Shown: piece after piece, positions 7,301 to 15,320 of the stretch
Layout of the letters: every line of letters begins with the position of its first letter
How positions within the stretch are numbered: position 1 is the stretch's first letter
Assembly: GCA_002296285.1 (NCBI GenBank)
Contig: DBHX01000037.1
Span: 1-23,683, forward strand
Length of the DNA: 23,683 nucleotides
Origin: a bacterium UBP8_UBA817
Lineage (GTDB): Bacteria > Margulisbacteria > Marinamargulisbacteria > UBA817
Direction: 5' to 3'
Made by a program: the position numbers and the translations under genes
Notes under the pieces: generated by a model
What the model saw: only the letters and a program-made list of their open reading frames with translations
What the model was told of the DNA's origin: nothing
The model's database searches: none

Positions 7301-8022
7301 ATGTAAAAAGGAGGGAAACCGGGCTGAAGTTTTGGCTCCATTTTTTTATTGAAAAATACCCAGGGATCCCCCAATGAATAGTGAAAATTATCGAGTTTGG
7401 CCTTAATGCAATACCCTTTTTTTAATACTTTTTGAGAAAACTCAATTTCAGCTTTTTCAATAACGCTGCTTTTTTCATCAGTATATAACCCTCGCAACCC
7501 ATCTGAAAGAATGGACGTTACAATACTCATTGAAGAATATAAGAAATAGGATTGAATATGAGGCCTAAACGGTTGTCCTTCTAGGCATATGGCATACCCA
7601 CAATAAGTAGTCCCAACCAAACCAACATTATCGTCACTATTGAACAACTTGGCATAGGGATCAATCCAATCGTTGGTTGTTGGGCCAATGCACCCTGAAT
7701 TCATGAGTATTAGGTCGCCTTCGTATGATTGTTTTTTTAAATATTGAACGCCTTCATTGTACCCCCCCCAATCCAACCCCATATTGCTAGATCGATAGAT
7801 AATTGTTTCAATAAACTTAAATTCATCTTGTAAATAATCGTATTCATTCTCTAAACTGGCATCGTTAATTACCAATATTAATTCAAATGGCTGTGATTTT
7901 CTTTGACGCATATTTTTTAGGATTGAATACACCCCCTGCTTGTTATAAAACCAATCAAATCCCATATTTCGTTCTGATTTGATGTTGTTTTTACCCCAAT
8001 CAATGAGAATTACTTTTATCAT
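7297..8022 (-). CDS. Glycosyltransferase-like protein (RgpF/rhamnan-type)
   Basis: Probable sugar transferase with a GT-A-like start. From the ATG at 8022 the product has 241 residues. VILIDWG is followed by ELILVINDASLENEYDYL, the YRSSNMGLDWGGYNEGVQYL block and GDLILMNSGCIGP. This matches the layout of RgpF-type transferases (NxGxDxGxxxxxL, then LNSDxxGP) but no classic DxD is visible. The longer start at 8079 would overlap the divergent gene; the 8022 start lies 7 nt from a TATAAT (8030-8035) in a palindromic divergent promoter. It is the first of a series of glycan genes. The acceptor and donor cannot be read from sequence. Confidence 0.72.
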   Translation of the reverse strand: MIKVILIDWGKNNIKSERNMGFDWFYNKQGVYSILKNMRQRKSQPFELILVINDASLENEYDYLQDEFKFIETIIYRSSNMGLDWGGYNEGVQYLKKQSYEGDLILMNSGCIGPTTNDWIDPYAKLFNSDDNVGLVGTTYCGYAICLEGQPFRPHIQSYFLYSSMSIVTSILSDGLRGLYTDEKSSVIEKAEIEFSQKVLKKGYCIKAKLDNFHYSLGDPWVFFNKKMEPKLQPGFPPFYI

Positions 8023-8049
8023 TCCATTCATTATATAATAATTAGAATG
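8020..8049. promoter_or_regulatory. Symmetric divergent promoter with leaderless starts
   Basis: The palindrome ATTATATAAT (8030-8039) contains a TATAAT on each strand. Each hexamer is followed by 7 nt and then an ATG: 8022 on the minus strand and 8047 on the plus strand. The two start codons are equidistant (12.5 bp) from the palindrome centre. CCATTC (8024-8029) and GAATGG (8045-8050) form a further inverted repeat. Neither gene has a Shine-Dalgarno. Confidence 0.65.
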
Positions 8050-9153
8050 GAAAAATCGAAACTGGGCATGATTGATCAATGGGAACGCTTACTTTCCCTG
8101 AGATTTCCCATGTCACCTTTATCTATTTCTTCCGATGCCTTTGGGCACCTTATTCCCTTAATTGAATCGAGTTATGAAGGCAACATCTTATGCGACATTG
8201 ATCATCCAGCAGATATTGCCATGATTTGCCTACTGATCAAACACTTAAGTCGGCAATGCCGACGGGTTATTTTACCCAATAAACATCGGGCCATGGTTGA
8301 TTCCCTTGCCGCTATTGGGATTGATCAAATGATTATTATTACTGATGAATGGCTATCTTATGCCTATATCTTTACTCTATCAAAAACCCCAATTGATCTA
8401 CAGGATCGACTCCATCCACTCGGTGGGTCTGTCATTAATTCAACATTTCACCCGCATGCCCCTGTATCATGTGAGATTCAATCCATCTTTTCATTGCCCT
8501 CCTTAAAAACCCCTCAAATGGGCCCTTCCCCATTGGCGAAAAACGACATTTTATTTTTGAACCAACTTTTTTCTAGCTTGCCCGCCAAAAAAAATTACCA
8601 CTTGCTCATTTTAACCATGAACGCCTCACAACAAGTGATTCAACTCATTGACCTCTTCCAGTTTTCACACCCTACCAACCACATTCATGCCAGTATTGTT
8701 GCACCGTTCTTTTCTTTAGAACTTTTCGCCATTGAATTACCAAATGCCACCCTGTCGTTTATTAAAAGCCCGTGGAGCGAGAACGAAAAATCATACTCTA
8801 TTACTCCCCCCCCGGATGTTGTTATTATTGATTCAACAAGTTTTGAATTAGTAATACAGCCGAACTTTGTTCATCTTGTACCGATGATTCAATCCGCTTA
8901 TGTTGTGTCTTTTTTTCATTTTTATGACCATGAAACACTGATCAATTATTCTGATTTTTTTGCCATTGCCTACCAGCATCAGTTTGTTAAAGATCTGGCA
9001 AAGATCTCTAAATTTATAACTGATCTGGATAACCATTTTTCACGGATCTTATCTAAACTTCCGTATCATGAGGTAGCACTACCCAATACTCATGCCCTTG
9101 TCCCTGGCAAAACAACGTGCTGTGCCTTTTCAATATCCCCGACTAATTGTTGA
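8047..9153 (+). CDS. Uncharacterised protein in the glycan region
   Basis: I do not recognise this 368-residue protein. It has no signal peptide or obvious membrane helix. Two alternating hydrophobic-strand/helix regions can be seen: about 45-110 (NILCDIDHPADIAMICLLI, RRVILPNKHRAMVDSLAAIGI) and 180-330 (YHLLILTMNASQQVIQLIDL, PDVVIIDSTSFELVI). This would suit a two-Rossmann or GT-B-like fold, but I find no nucleotide-sugar motif. The middle is rich in Pro, Ser and His. It starts from the symmetric divergent promoter, and its 3' end overlaps hldC by 11 nt in convergent orientation. A glycan role is suggested only by its neighbours. Confidence 0.65.
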   Translation: MEKSKLGMIDQWERLLSLRFPMSPLSISSDAFGHLIPLIESSYEGNILCDIDHPADIAMICLLIKHLSRQCRRVILPNKHRAMVDSLAAIGIDQMIIITDEWLSYAYIFTLSKTPIDLQDRLHPLGGSVINSTFHPHAPVSCEIQSIFSLPSLKTPQMGPSPLAKNDILFLNQLFSSLPAKKNYHLLILTMNASQQVIQLIDLFQFSHPTNHIHASIVAPFFSLELFAIELPNATLSFIKSPWSENEKSYSITPPPDVVIIDSTSFELVIQPNFVHLVPMIQSAYVVSFFHFYDHETLINYSDFFAIAYQHQFVKDLAKISKFITDLDNHFSRILSKLPYHEVALPNTHALVPGKTTCCAFSISPTNC

Positions 9154-9607
9154 TTAATTTATTAATTATATTTGTTGAAGAATACCCGTCTAAAAAAGAC
9201 AATAGCTTTACTTCTCCACCATTACTGACGACTGTTTCATACTCTGGAAGTTTTGTTATGTTGTAATCCCCACCTTTAACATGAATGGCGGGTTTGATAA
9301 TGGAAATAATTTGAATTGGGGTGTCTTCGTCAAATAAAACAACCGCATCCACTGGCTTTAACCCAATCAACATTTCTGCTCTAAAATGTTCGTCATTTAT
9401 CGGTCGATTATTTCCTTTGATTTGCCTTACGGAGTGATCAGAATTCAACCCCACAATTAATATATCACCCAACTCTTTTGCTTCGTTTAAATAATAAAGA
9501 TGCCCTGGGTGCAGCAAATCAAAACACCCATTCGTAAAGACCACTTTTTGATGTTTAATGGCATCTAGATAACTTGGAATGGAAGATGCATCAAAAATGT
9601 TGCTCAT
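9143..9607 (-). CDS. hldC: D-glycero-beta-D-manno-heptose 1-phosphate adenylyltransferase
   Basis: Transfers AMP to heptose-1-phosphate, giving ADP-heptose for the LPS core. From the ATG at 9607 the product has 154 residues, which equals the C-terminal half of the E. coli fused HldE. The nucleotidyltransferase signature TNGCFDLLHPGHLYYL (HPGH at 33-36) is followed by VGLNSDHSVRQIKG, VKGGDY (110-115) and the terminal GYSSTNIINK. AGGAG lies 10 nt before this ATG, inside hldA, which it overlaps by 17 nt in another frame. A longer in-frame start at 9661 adds residues that match nothing in the family. Also called rfaE2. Confidence 0.92.
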   Translation of the reverse strand: MSNIFDASSIPSYLDAIKHQKVVFTNGCFDLLHPGHLYYLNEAKELGDILIVGLNSDHSVRQIKGNNRPINDEHFRAEMLIGLKPVDAVVLFDEDTPIQIISIIKPAIHVKGGDYNITKLPEYETVVSNGGEVKLLSFLDGYSSTNIINKLINN

Positions 9608-10556
9608 GATCCATAATCTCCTGAACTGTTGCCGTGGCAGTACCAATCTTCGATACAACAACCCCGGCCGCTAGATTTGCAAAATGAATGATGTCTTTTG
9701 GATCAAGGTTTAGTGACGCCCCCGCGGCAATTGCAGCCACCACTGTGTCTCCAGCACCGGTAACATCGGACAACTCAATGGCTTTGGTTGCATAATGTTG
9801 AATTTCATTTGATGAAATATGACTCATGCCGTTTTCACTTCGAGTTAAAATGAGATGTTTTATGTTGTACTTCCTGTTTATTTCTTGCCCTTTTTTTACA
9901 AGCTCGTCCAAATTAATATCATCAATTTCGCCAATCATTTCATGAAATTCTTTTAAATTCGGAGTAAGGTATGTGGCGCCAGCATATTTATTAACGTCAT
10001 TGCACTTTGGATCAACCACAATGGGAATATTTTTGTCATTCGCAAACTGAATGATTGCTTGGGCCATTTCTTTTGAAATCACCCCTTTATTGTAATCCGA
10101 TAAAATAATGGCATTAAAATCAATTGAACTTGTTAACAATTGATTCAAACATAATGTTAGGCTGTCATCTATATTCATGTTGGAATCCTCATCATCCAAT
10201 CGACATATTTGCTGATCTTTGGCAATGACTCGGGTTTTACAGATGGTTGGATAGTTTTCTAACTCAATCAGATGGGTCATATTAATGTTGGCTTGTTTAA
10301 AGTGAGTCGCCATTATTTTTGCATTTGAGTCTTTTCCGATCACGCCAGCCACACTGACATTGATGCCAAATGAGCTTAAATTATTGGCAACATTTCCAGC
10401 ACCCCCCAAACAAGATGTTTTTTTTTGGATATGGCAAACGGGCACAGGGGCTTCAGGTGAAATTCGACGCACTTGCGTCCAGTAATATTGATCTAATATT
10501 AAGTCTCCCACAACCAGTACGTTGGATTTTTTTAATGCTGTCTCATTGATGACCAT
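9591..10556 (-). CDS. hldA: D-glycero-beta-D-manno-heptose-7-phosphate kinase
   Basis: PfkB-family sugar kinase that makes heptose-1,7-bisphosphate; it is the N-terminal half of HldE in E. coli. The 321 residues contain VVGDLILDQYYW, RRISPEAPVPV, the glycine motif CLGGAGNVANN (49-59) and the PfkB signature DVTGAGDTVVAA with catalytic Asp270. It overlaps hldC, so the two steps are encoded as adjacent separate genes; the phosphatase and epimerase (gmhB, hldD) and isomerase gmhA are not in the window. No Shine-Dalgarno is visible: TAAAAT (10563-10568, minus) lies 6 nt before the ATG, suggesting a leaderless start. Also called rfaE1. Confidence 0.93.
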   Translation of the reverse strand: MVINETALKKSNVLVVGDLILDQYYWTQVRRISPEAPVPVCHIQKKTSCLGGAGNVANNLSSFGINVSVAGVIGKDSNAKIMATHFKQANINMTHLIELENYPTICKTRVIAKDQQICRLDDEDSNMNIDDSLTLCLNQLLTSSIDFNAIILSDYNKGVISKEMAQAIIQFANDKNIPIVVDPKCNDVNKYAGATYLTPNLKEFHEMIGEIDDINLDELVKKGQEINRKYNIKHLILTRSENGMSHISSNEIQHYATKAIELSDVTGAGDTVVAAIAAGASLNLDPKDIIHFANLAAGVVVSKIGTATATVQEIMDHEQHF

Positions 10557-10585
10557 GCGTTTATTTTAGCTGATTTAAGCTTTAA

Positions 10586-12484
10586 TTAAAATAATTCATC
10601 TTGCTTAAAAAGCGTCTCGCTAATTACATTTAATACATCGTCCATATTATGAAGGTTGCACTTTGGTATTTTCATATTTAATTCACACTCTTTTTCACCA
10701 TAGTGAAATGCATTATGATAGCAATGTTGTCGTTCACAGTTATTCTGAAAGATTTTAATATGATCAATTTGAAATAACCGATAGTTTGGATTTACTGACC
10801 CAAAAAAACCGATGGCTTTCTTTTTTAAGGCCCCTGCAATATGCAAGAAAAATGAATCAAGACCGATAAATAACTGCGATGCCGCAATTAAGACCATGGC
10901 TTCTCGTTCGTTTTTCAAAGCAACTCTTGGTAAATCGTATGTATTGTGCAAACCAACCTCAACCACCTTTAGCCCATATGTTTTTTGTATTTCTTCAGCC
11001 ATCTTTTTAACATCAATGCCATACACTCTGCGAGTGTTTTGATAATACTCTGAAGGATCAATATTAATTACGACAAAGGGTTCCTTGGCCAAGATACGAA
11101 TTAATCGTTTCTCTTCTTCAGTAAATTGGATCTCTGGCGATCGAAAGACAATGTCTTCTTGAACCCACTGTTTAACCTCATTGATGTAAGCGGTTAAAAT
11201 ATGTTGTTTTGGATGATGTTCATAAACATTATCTAAATGAATGGTAATGTCGTATTCACCCCTTTGATTAACACTAAAATCATTGTGTAAATTGAACATA
11301 TTTGGGTGATTGGTTGTTAAATTCACGCGGTATTTTTTTCCTAATTGTGTCAATATGGGCTCGGTTAAAAACACATCCCCTTTGGCATGTCGTCGGATAA
11401 TATTAATTTTTTTACCAAAATGACGATGAATATCGTTGTGAATAATATTTAATTGCACTTGATCATTAATCTCATGATCTGCTTTTTTTTGCATCATCGG
11501 GCTTGTTGTGAAGCTATCTTTTTCATCAATCAAACAAAGTTTTTCATTTAAAATAAAATTCCAATGAACCAAGTCTCTTAATGAATTATTCCATGAATAA
11601 TCGGTTTGAATTTTTTCTATGTTTAACTTGTCTAGTAAATCAACTTTTGATGGATAAATTCCATTTAAAGAAAAAAACGTATTTAAATTTATTCCATGAA
11701 TATACTCATAATTAACCAATGCCCCATTTTCATTTTTTTGAAATATTCGTTCATTATTATTAAACATATGAACAAACTTTTTTTCACTACCATCCATTGA
11801 TAGCGATTTACTCAATGGAAACTGGTAAAATGGAATTGTTTTTACACCATGACTGTCAAACGAATAATCGTAAATGTGAGAGAATGTGGATTTCAATGTG
11901 TGGCGTTCAAAACCCCTGGAGGATTTATTATGACATTCTTTATTAACAATATTAAATATAGCCTCAAGGTTCTGCTGACCACATGAATTCACATCGTCCA
12001 CTGGCGGCGTTTCAATAATAAGCTGACGCGTCATTTGTTTAAAGGCCTCATAAATGTCTAATGAATCTTTAAAATGATGCAAAATATTTAAACATAAAAT
12101 CAAATCGAAATGCTCACATTTTGATAAGCGCTCCATGTTTTCCTTATTGCATTCTGTATTTAAAATAATCACACGATCTTTAATATTGGTATTTAATTCA
12201 ATGACTTTTTTCAATACTTTAGCCTCATCGTATGGCTGAATGAGAACAGCAAAAGCCAATGGAAAATCTTCCAATAATCGAACGGAGTAATAGCCAAAAT
12301 TAGCTCCCACATCTAAGATTGTAAACCTTCTATTTGGATTTTTAACAAGTGCTTTGATGCACTCGTACCGATTTTCACAATCTCTCATTCCCTCAACGAT
12401 TGTTTTTCCATTCACTCGTATATCTTGATATCGCTCGACCTGATCCAAAGAATCAAATAAATCATCAAACTTATTTAATGTCAT
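10586..12484 (-). CDS. Fusion: SAM methyltransferase, kinase-like middle, GT9 heptosyltransferase-like domain
   Basis: A 632-residue multidomain protein. Residues 1-220 are a class I methyltransferase: motif I ILDVGANFGYYSVRL (56-70) and FDLILCLNILHHF (126-138). Residues about 230-330 recall a small-molecule or protein kinase C-lobe: a hinge-like LVNYEYIHGINL, then RDLVHWNFIL with Asp304 and Asn309 five apart, and LCLIDEKD with Asp320. An N-lobe ATP loop is not evident, so this part is tentative. Residues 360-632 match glycosyltransferase family 9: NIIRRHAKGDVFLTEPIL, VVINIDPSEYY, and LIAASQLFIGLDSFFLHIAGALKK near 532-555, ending with four spaced cysteines. It overlaps the upstream methyltransferase gene by ATGA and precedes hldA, so transfer of a heptose or related sugar is a fair inference. 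Confidence 0.78.
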   Translation of the reverse strand: MTLNKFDDLFDSLDQVERYQDIRVNGKTIVEGMRDCENRYECIKALVKNPNRRFTILDVGANFGYYSVRLLEDFPLAFAVLIQPYDEAKVLKKVIELNTNIKDRVIILNTECNKENMERLSKCEHFDLILCLNILHHFKDSLDIYEAFKQMTRQLIIETPPVDDVNSCGQQNLEAIFNIVNKECHNKSSRGFERHTLKSTFSHIYDYSFDSHGVKTIPFYQFPLSKSLSMDGSEKKFVHMFNNNERIFQKNENGALVNYEYIHGINLNTFFSLNGIYPSKVDLLDKLNIEKIQTDYSWNNSLRDLVHWNFILNEKLCLIDEKDSFTTSPMMQKKADHEINDQVQLNIIHNDIHRHFGKKINIIRRHAKGDVFLTEPILTQLGKKYRVNLTTNHPNMFNLHNDFSVNQRGEYDITIHLDNVYEHHPKQHILTAYINEVKQWVQEDIVFRSPEIQFTEEEKRLIRILAKEPFVVINIDPSEYYQNTRRVYGIDVKKMAEEIQKTYGLKVVEVGLHNTYDLPRVALKNEREAMVLIAASQLFIGLDSFFLHIAGALKKKAIGFFGSVNPNYRLFQIDHIKIFQNNCERQHCYHNAFHYGEKECELNMKIPKCNLHNMDDVLNVISETLFKQDELF

Positions 12485-13575
12485 GATATTAATCTAACAA
12501 TTAAAATTGAATTATAATCAATGATTAAATTCTCTTTATATAAAACCTCAAAATTTACGGCCATTGATTTCAATGTACTTTCTAAATAATTTGCATCCAT
12601 ATGATTAATTTTATGGTGGCTATTATATTGTTGATTGGTTTTCAAACAATGCTCACGATATATCACTTCATTGGGTACAACCAATGCTAAAATACCATCT
12701 GATTTTAAAATTCGAATGAACTCCCTCAATATGCTTTTGGTATCTTCAAAATCCTCAATTAAATGAGACGAATACACACAATCAAACGCATGATCATCAA
12801 CTGGGATTCCTTTTAAAACATCACACCCAATATCAACGTGATCATCTCCGGTGTAAGTATATGGAATCTCATAATCAATTCCAACAGCATTTGAAATAAT
12901 TTTATCCCCACCAAATCCTATATCGGCTATTTTTTCAGCCTTCTGAATGAATGGCAAAATAAGATGCCTTACCTTTGAGGTCTCGCTTGTTGTTTTTAAC
13001 TTCGGCAATAATACCAAATAACCTTCATCTTGTTGGACTTCTAAAAACTCATGTGATTTTTGAAAATACTGAGCGCATGCTTCAATAACCTTTGGAAAAA
13101 TGCTCAACTCATCTGGCAATGGGTTTGGCTTATAGGGTTTAAAGAGCCTTAAATCATCAATAATGATCACATCTTTTTTGTCTTTTCTTAATTGATGGAT
13201 GTCATATAACTCATCAATAATTGGGATATTGTCTTTTTCGTCTTCAAAATCGTTATATTCACCCAAACCGAAATCCGGAGCTGATGGAAAATGCGCGTCT
13301 AAAAAAAACAAAGCTGGATCATTGGATATTTGAAGAATTAGTTTTCTTAATTCTTGAGATGAAGATCCATTTAAGACCGAAATATAATCTGAATTAAAAA
13401 TTTTAAATGTTTTTTTGAATAACTGGTTGTTTAATTCAATAGAGTAGCAATGTTCAAAAGAATGTTTCGCTGCATAAAATAAACTATCCCCCTCACCTGT
13501 TCCTGTTTCAACAAATGTTTTTAAATTGTACTTATTTATAATATCATTCAATTTAAATTTTTTTAAACTGCCCAT
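12481..13575 (-). CDS. Tandem double methyltransferase
   Basis: The 364-residue protein appears to hold two SAM methyltransferase domains. The first (1-190) has FVETGTGEGDSLFYAA (21-36) as motif I, CYSIELNNQLF with the acidic ribose-binding residue, and ALFFLDAHFPSAPDFG. This resembles FkbM/TylF-like enzymes. The second (200-364) resembles Methyltransf_11: KIADIGFGGDKIISNAVGID (215-234), DHAFDCVYSSHLIEDFED and ILKSDGILALVVPNE. The glycine-rich loop of the second copy is degenerate. Substrates are unknown; placement among glycan genes suggests sugar methylation. TGA-TAATAT (hexamer 13582-13587, minus) lies 6 nt before the ATG with no Shine-Dalgarno. It heads a run with the fusion gene downstream. 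Confidence 0.78.
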   Translation of the reverse strand: MGSLKKFKLNDIINKYNLKTFVETGTGEGDSLFYAAKHSFEHCYSIELNNQLFKKTFKIFNSDYISVLNGSSSQELRKLILQISNDPALFFLDAHFPSAPDFGLGEYNDFEDEKDNIPIIDELYDIHQLRKDKKDVIIIDDLRLFKPYKPNPLPDELSIFPKVIEACAQYFQKSHEFLEVQQDEGYLVLLPKLKTTSETSKVRHLILPFIQKAEKIADIGFGGDKIISNAVGIDYEIPYTYTGDDHVDIGCDVLKGIPVDDHAFDCVYSSHLIEDFEDTKSILREFIRILKSDGILALVVPNEVIYREHCLKTNQQYNSHHKINHMDANYLESTLKSMAVNFEVLYKENLIIDYNSILIVRLIS

Positions 13576-13581
13576 AAACCT

Positions 13582-13590
13582 ATATTATCA
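13582..13590 (-). promoter_or_regulatory. Extended -10 element of the double methyltransferase gene
   Basis: Minus-strand TGATAATAT, an extended -10 with its hexamer 6 nt before the ATG. No -35 is recognisable. The predicted transcript start falls at the start codon. Confidence 0.5.
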
Positions 13591-13634
13591 CAGCTCACTT
13601 TTTTATAAATTCACGCTCATTTCTTTTCATCGTG

Positions 13635-13643
13635 TGCTAAACT
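13635..13643 (+). promoter_or_regulatory. Extended -10 element of the epimerase gene
   Basis: TGCTAAACT with the hexamer ending 6 nt before the ATG at 13650. There is no Shine-Dalgarno and no clear -35, so a leaderless transcript is suggested. Confidence 0.45.
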
Positions 13644-13649
13644 AATTTA

Positions 13650-14639
13650 ATGATACTCATTTGCTTTGGCACCCGACCAGAATATATTAAAATTCAACCA
13701 CTATTAAACCAACTCGACGGCGAAATCCCGTATAAAACCTTATTTACTGGGCAACATTTGGATTTAGTCGATGCACAGGTTGATTTTAAGTTACACGTTT
13801 CGAATACAGGAAACCGTATGAATGACACCATTCACGCATGTCTAGCAACCCCAGATAACATCTTTGATGGGATATCCCATGTATTGGTACAAGGGGATAC
13901 AGCCTCAGCATTAGGGATGGCTTTGTCTGGCTTTCACCGCCAAAAACCAATCATTCATTTAGAGGCGGGACTACGCACATATGACTTAATGCAACCCTAC
14001 CCTGAGGAAGGGTATCGCCAAGCCATCTCTCGACTGGCCAGTATTCACCTTTGCCCGACGGAGTTAAATGCTCAAAACCTTCGAAATGAACAGGTTCAAG
14101 GGAATATTTTAGTTGTTGGTAATACCGTTCTTGATCACTTAAGGGGGATTACACCCAAAGATGGAAATACGGTACTGATCACCATGCACCGACGAGAAAA
14201 TCATCAAAATCTTTCCGACTGGTTCAATGCCATTAATTCCCTTGCAAAACAAACCCCTGATTTAACATTTGAATTACCTATTCATCCCAATCCGAATGTA
14301 ATCAAACATCGAGAACGATTAACACATGTTCAAGTCATTGAACCGATTGAATATGCCACCATGATTCAAAAAATTGCATCTTGTAAACTCATCATTAGTG
14401 ACAGTGGCGGCATTCAAGAAGAAGCCTCTTTTTTAAATAAAAGAGTCATTGTATGCCGACAAAAAACTGAACGCACAGAGTCATTAAATACACATAGTTT
14501 TCTTTGCTCAAAACCACAAGAGTTGGCCAACACATTTAGCTCCGTAATGAATCACCCCCCCGTAAATGCCCCCTGCCCTTATGGTGATGGCCATGCGGCA
14601 GAAAAAATTATGGCTTATTTTAAAACCAATCTTTTTTAA
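13650..14639 (+). CDS. wecB: UDP-N-acetylglucosamine 2-epimerase (non-hydrolysing)
   Basis: Interconverts UDP-GlcNAc and UDP-ManNAc for surface polysaccharide synthesis. GT-B fold, 329 residues, somewhat shorter than the E. coli enzyme (376). Visible motifs are FGTRPEYIKIQPL (6-18), VQGDTASALG (80-89), HLEAGLRTYDLMQPYPEEGYRQ (103-124), MHRRENHQN (179-187), HPNPNV and LIISDSGGIQEEA (247-259), and RQKTERTES near the end. The acidic residues and histidine used in catalysis (Asp83, Glu105, Glu119, His180 equivalents) are present. No wecC-type dehydrogenase follows, so the later use of UDP-ManNAc is unknown. It is transcribed divergently from the double methyltransferase gene. Confidence 0.92.
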   Translation: MILICFGTRPEYIKIQPLLNQLDGEIPYKTLFTGQHLDLVDAQVDFKLHVSNTGNRMNDTIHACLATPDNIFDGISHVLVQGDTASALGMALSGFHRQKPIIHLEAGLRTYDLMQPYPEEGYRQAISRLASIHLCPTELNAQNLRNEQVQGNILVVGNTVLDHLRGITPKDGNTVLITMHRRENHQNLSDWFNAINSLAKQTPDLTFELPIHPNPNVIKHRERLTHVQVIEPIEYATMIQKIASCKLIISDSGGIQEEASFLNKRVIVCRQKTERTESLNTHSFLCSKPQELANTFSSVMNHPPVNAPCPYGDGHAAEKIMAYFKTNLF

Positions 14640-14658
14640 TAATCATTATCATTTGACG

Positions 14659-14667
14659 TGCTAAAAT
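14659..14667 (+). promoter_or_regulatory. Extended -10 element of the zinc-ribbon gene
   Basis: TGCTAAAAT with the hexamer (14662-14667) ending 8 nt before the ATG at 14676. No Shine-Dalgarno and no -35 are seen. Confidence 0.5.
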
Positions 14668-14675
14668 GATTACAG

Positions 14676-15320
14676 ATGGAATCTACAAGCCCAATAAAAT
14701 CACATCGACTTTCTGGTAATTACAAAGATACTGTAGCTGCAATTTTAACCTTGCCTGATCGTGAACGAACACCATTTTTACTCGACTTGGCATTTGTGCA
14801 ATTTGCCTATGAGAAATACGAAGAGTGCTTAACATTTTTATTGACTTACATTTCCAGAGCACAGCCGAAAACATTGAGTAAAATGGGATGTTTTATTGCA
14901 TCCGAACTCTCCATTATATTTCCAAATTCACCGCCATTAAATCAAATCATTGATTACTACCAATGCCCCGTACCAATCAAAAAAACACCCTCAATTTTTA
15001 AAATCACTGATTTTCGAATCAATATTTTACCAATCCTTACCTATGTTTTCTTTGGTCAGTGCGCCCAATGTGATCATACTTTTGAGATGAATACAAATGT
15101 AACGCTTCTTGTTGATTTTAATACCCCATGCCCACGTTGCTTTTGCTCAAATACGCTTAATTCAAAAATAATTCAATCATTTCTATCTTCTTCAAATATT
15201 CATCATTATAAATTCAATCCAACACCATTAAGTCAACCTCTCCCTCCCTTCATTCCAGAACTTCTATTCTCATATGATGACTATCTCGCGCCACTCCTGT
15301 TTACTGAAAGCCCCAAATGA
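14676..15320 (+). CDS. Uncharacterised protein with a zinc-ribbon-like Cys pattern
   Basis: I do not recognise this 214-residue protein. Residues 15-90 look helical and could be TPR-like (LLDLAFVQFAYEKYEECLTFLLTYI). Four cysteines in two CxxC pairs, C129-C132 (CAQC) and C152-C155 (CPRC, then C157), make a probable zinc ribbon. The tail is Pro- and Ser-rich. It is coupled by ATGA to the GT-B-like gene downstream, so the two probably work together. No enzyme motif is visible. Confidence 0.68.
   Translation: MESTSPIKSHRLSGNYKDTVAAILTLPDRERTPFLLDLAFVQFAYEKYEECLTFLLTYISRAQPKTLSKMGCFIASELSIIFPNSPPLNQIIDYYQCPVPIKKTPSIFKITDFRINILPILTYVFFGQCAQCDHTFEMNTNVTLLVDFNTPCPRCFCSNTLNSKIIQSFLSSSNIHHYKFNPTPLSQPLPPFIPELLFSYDDYLAPLLFTESPK

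Noticed and set aside
7297..8079. Longer start of the RgpF-like gene at 8079
   Set aside because: It would overlap the divergent gene by 33 nt and adds residues outside the glycosyltransferase start; the ATG at 8022 has the well-placed TATAAT.
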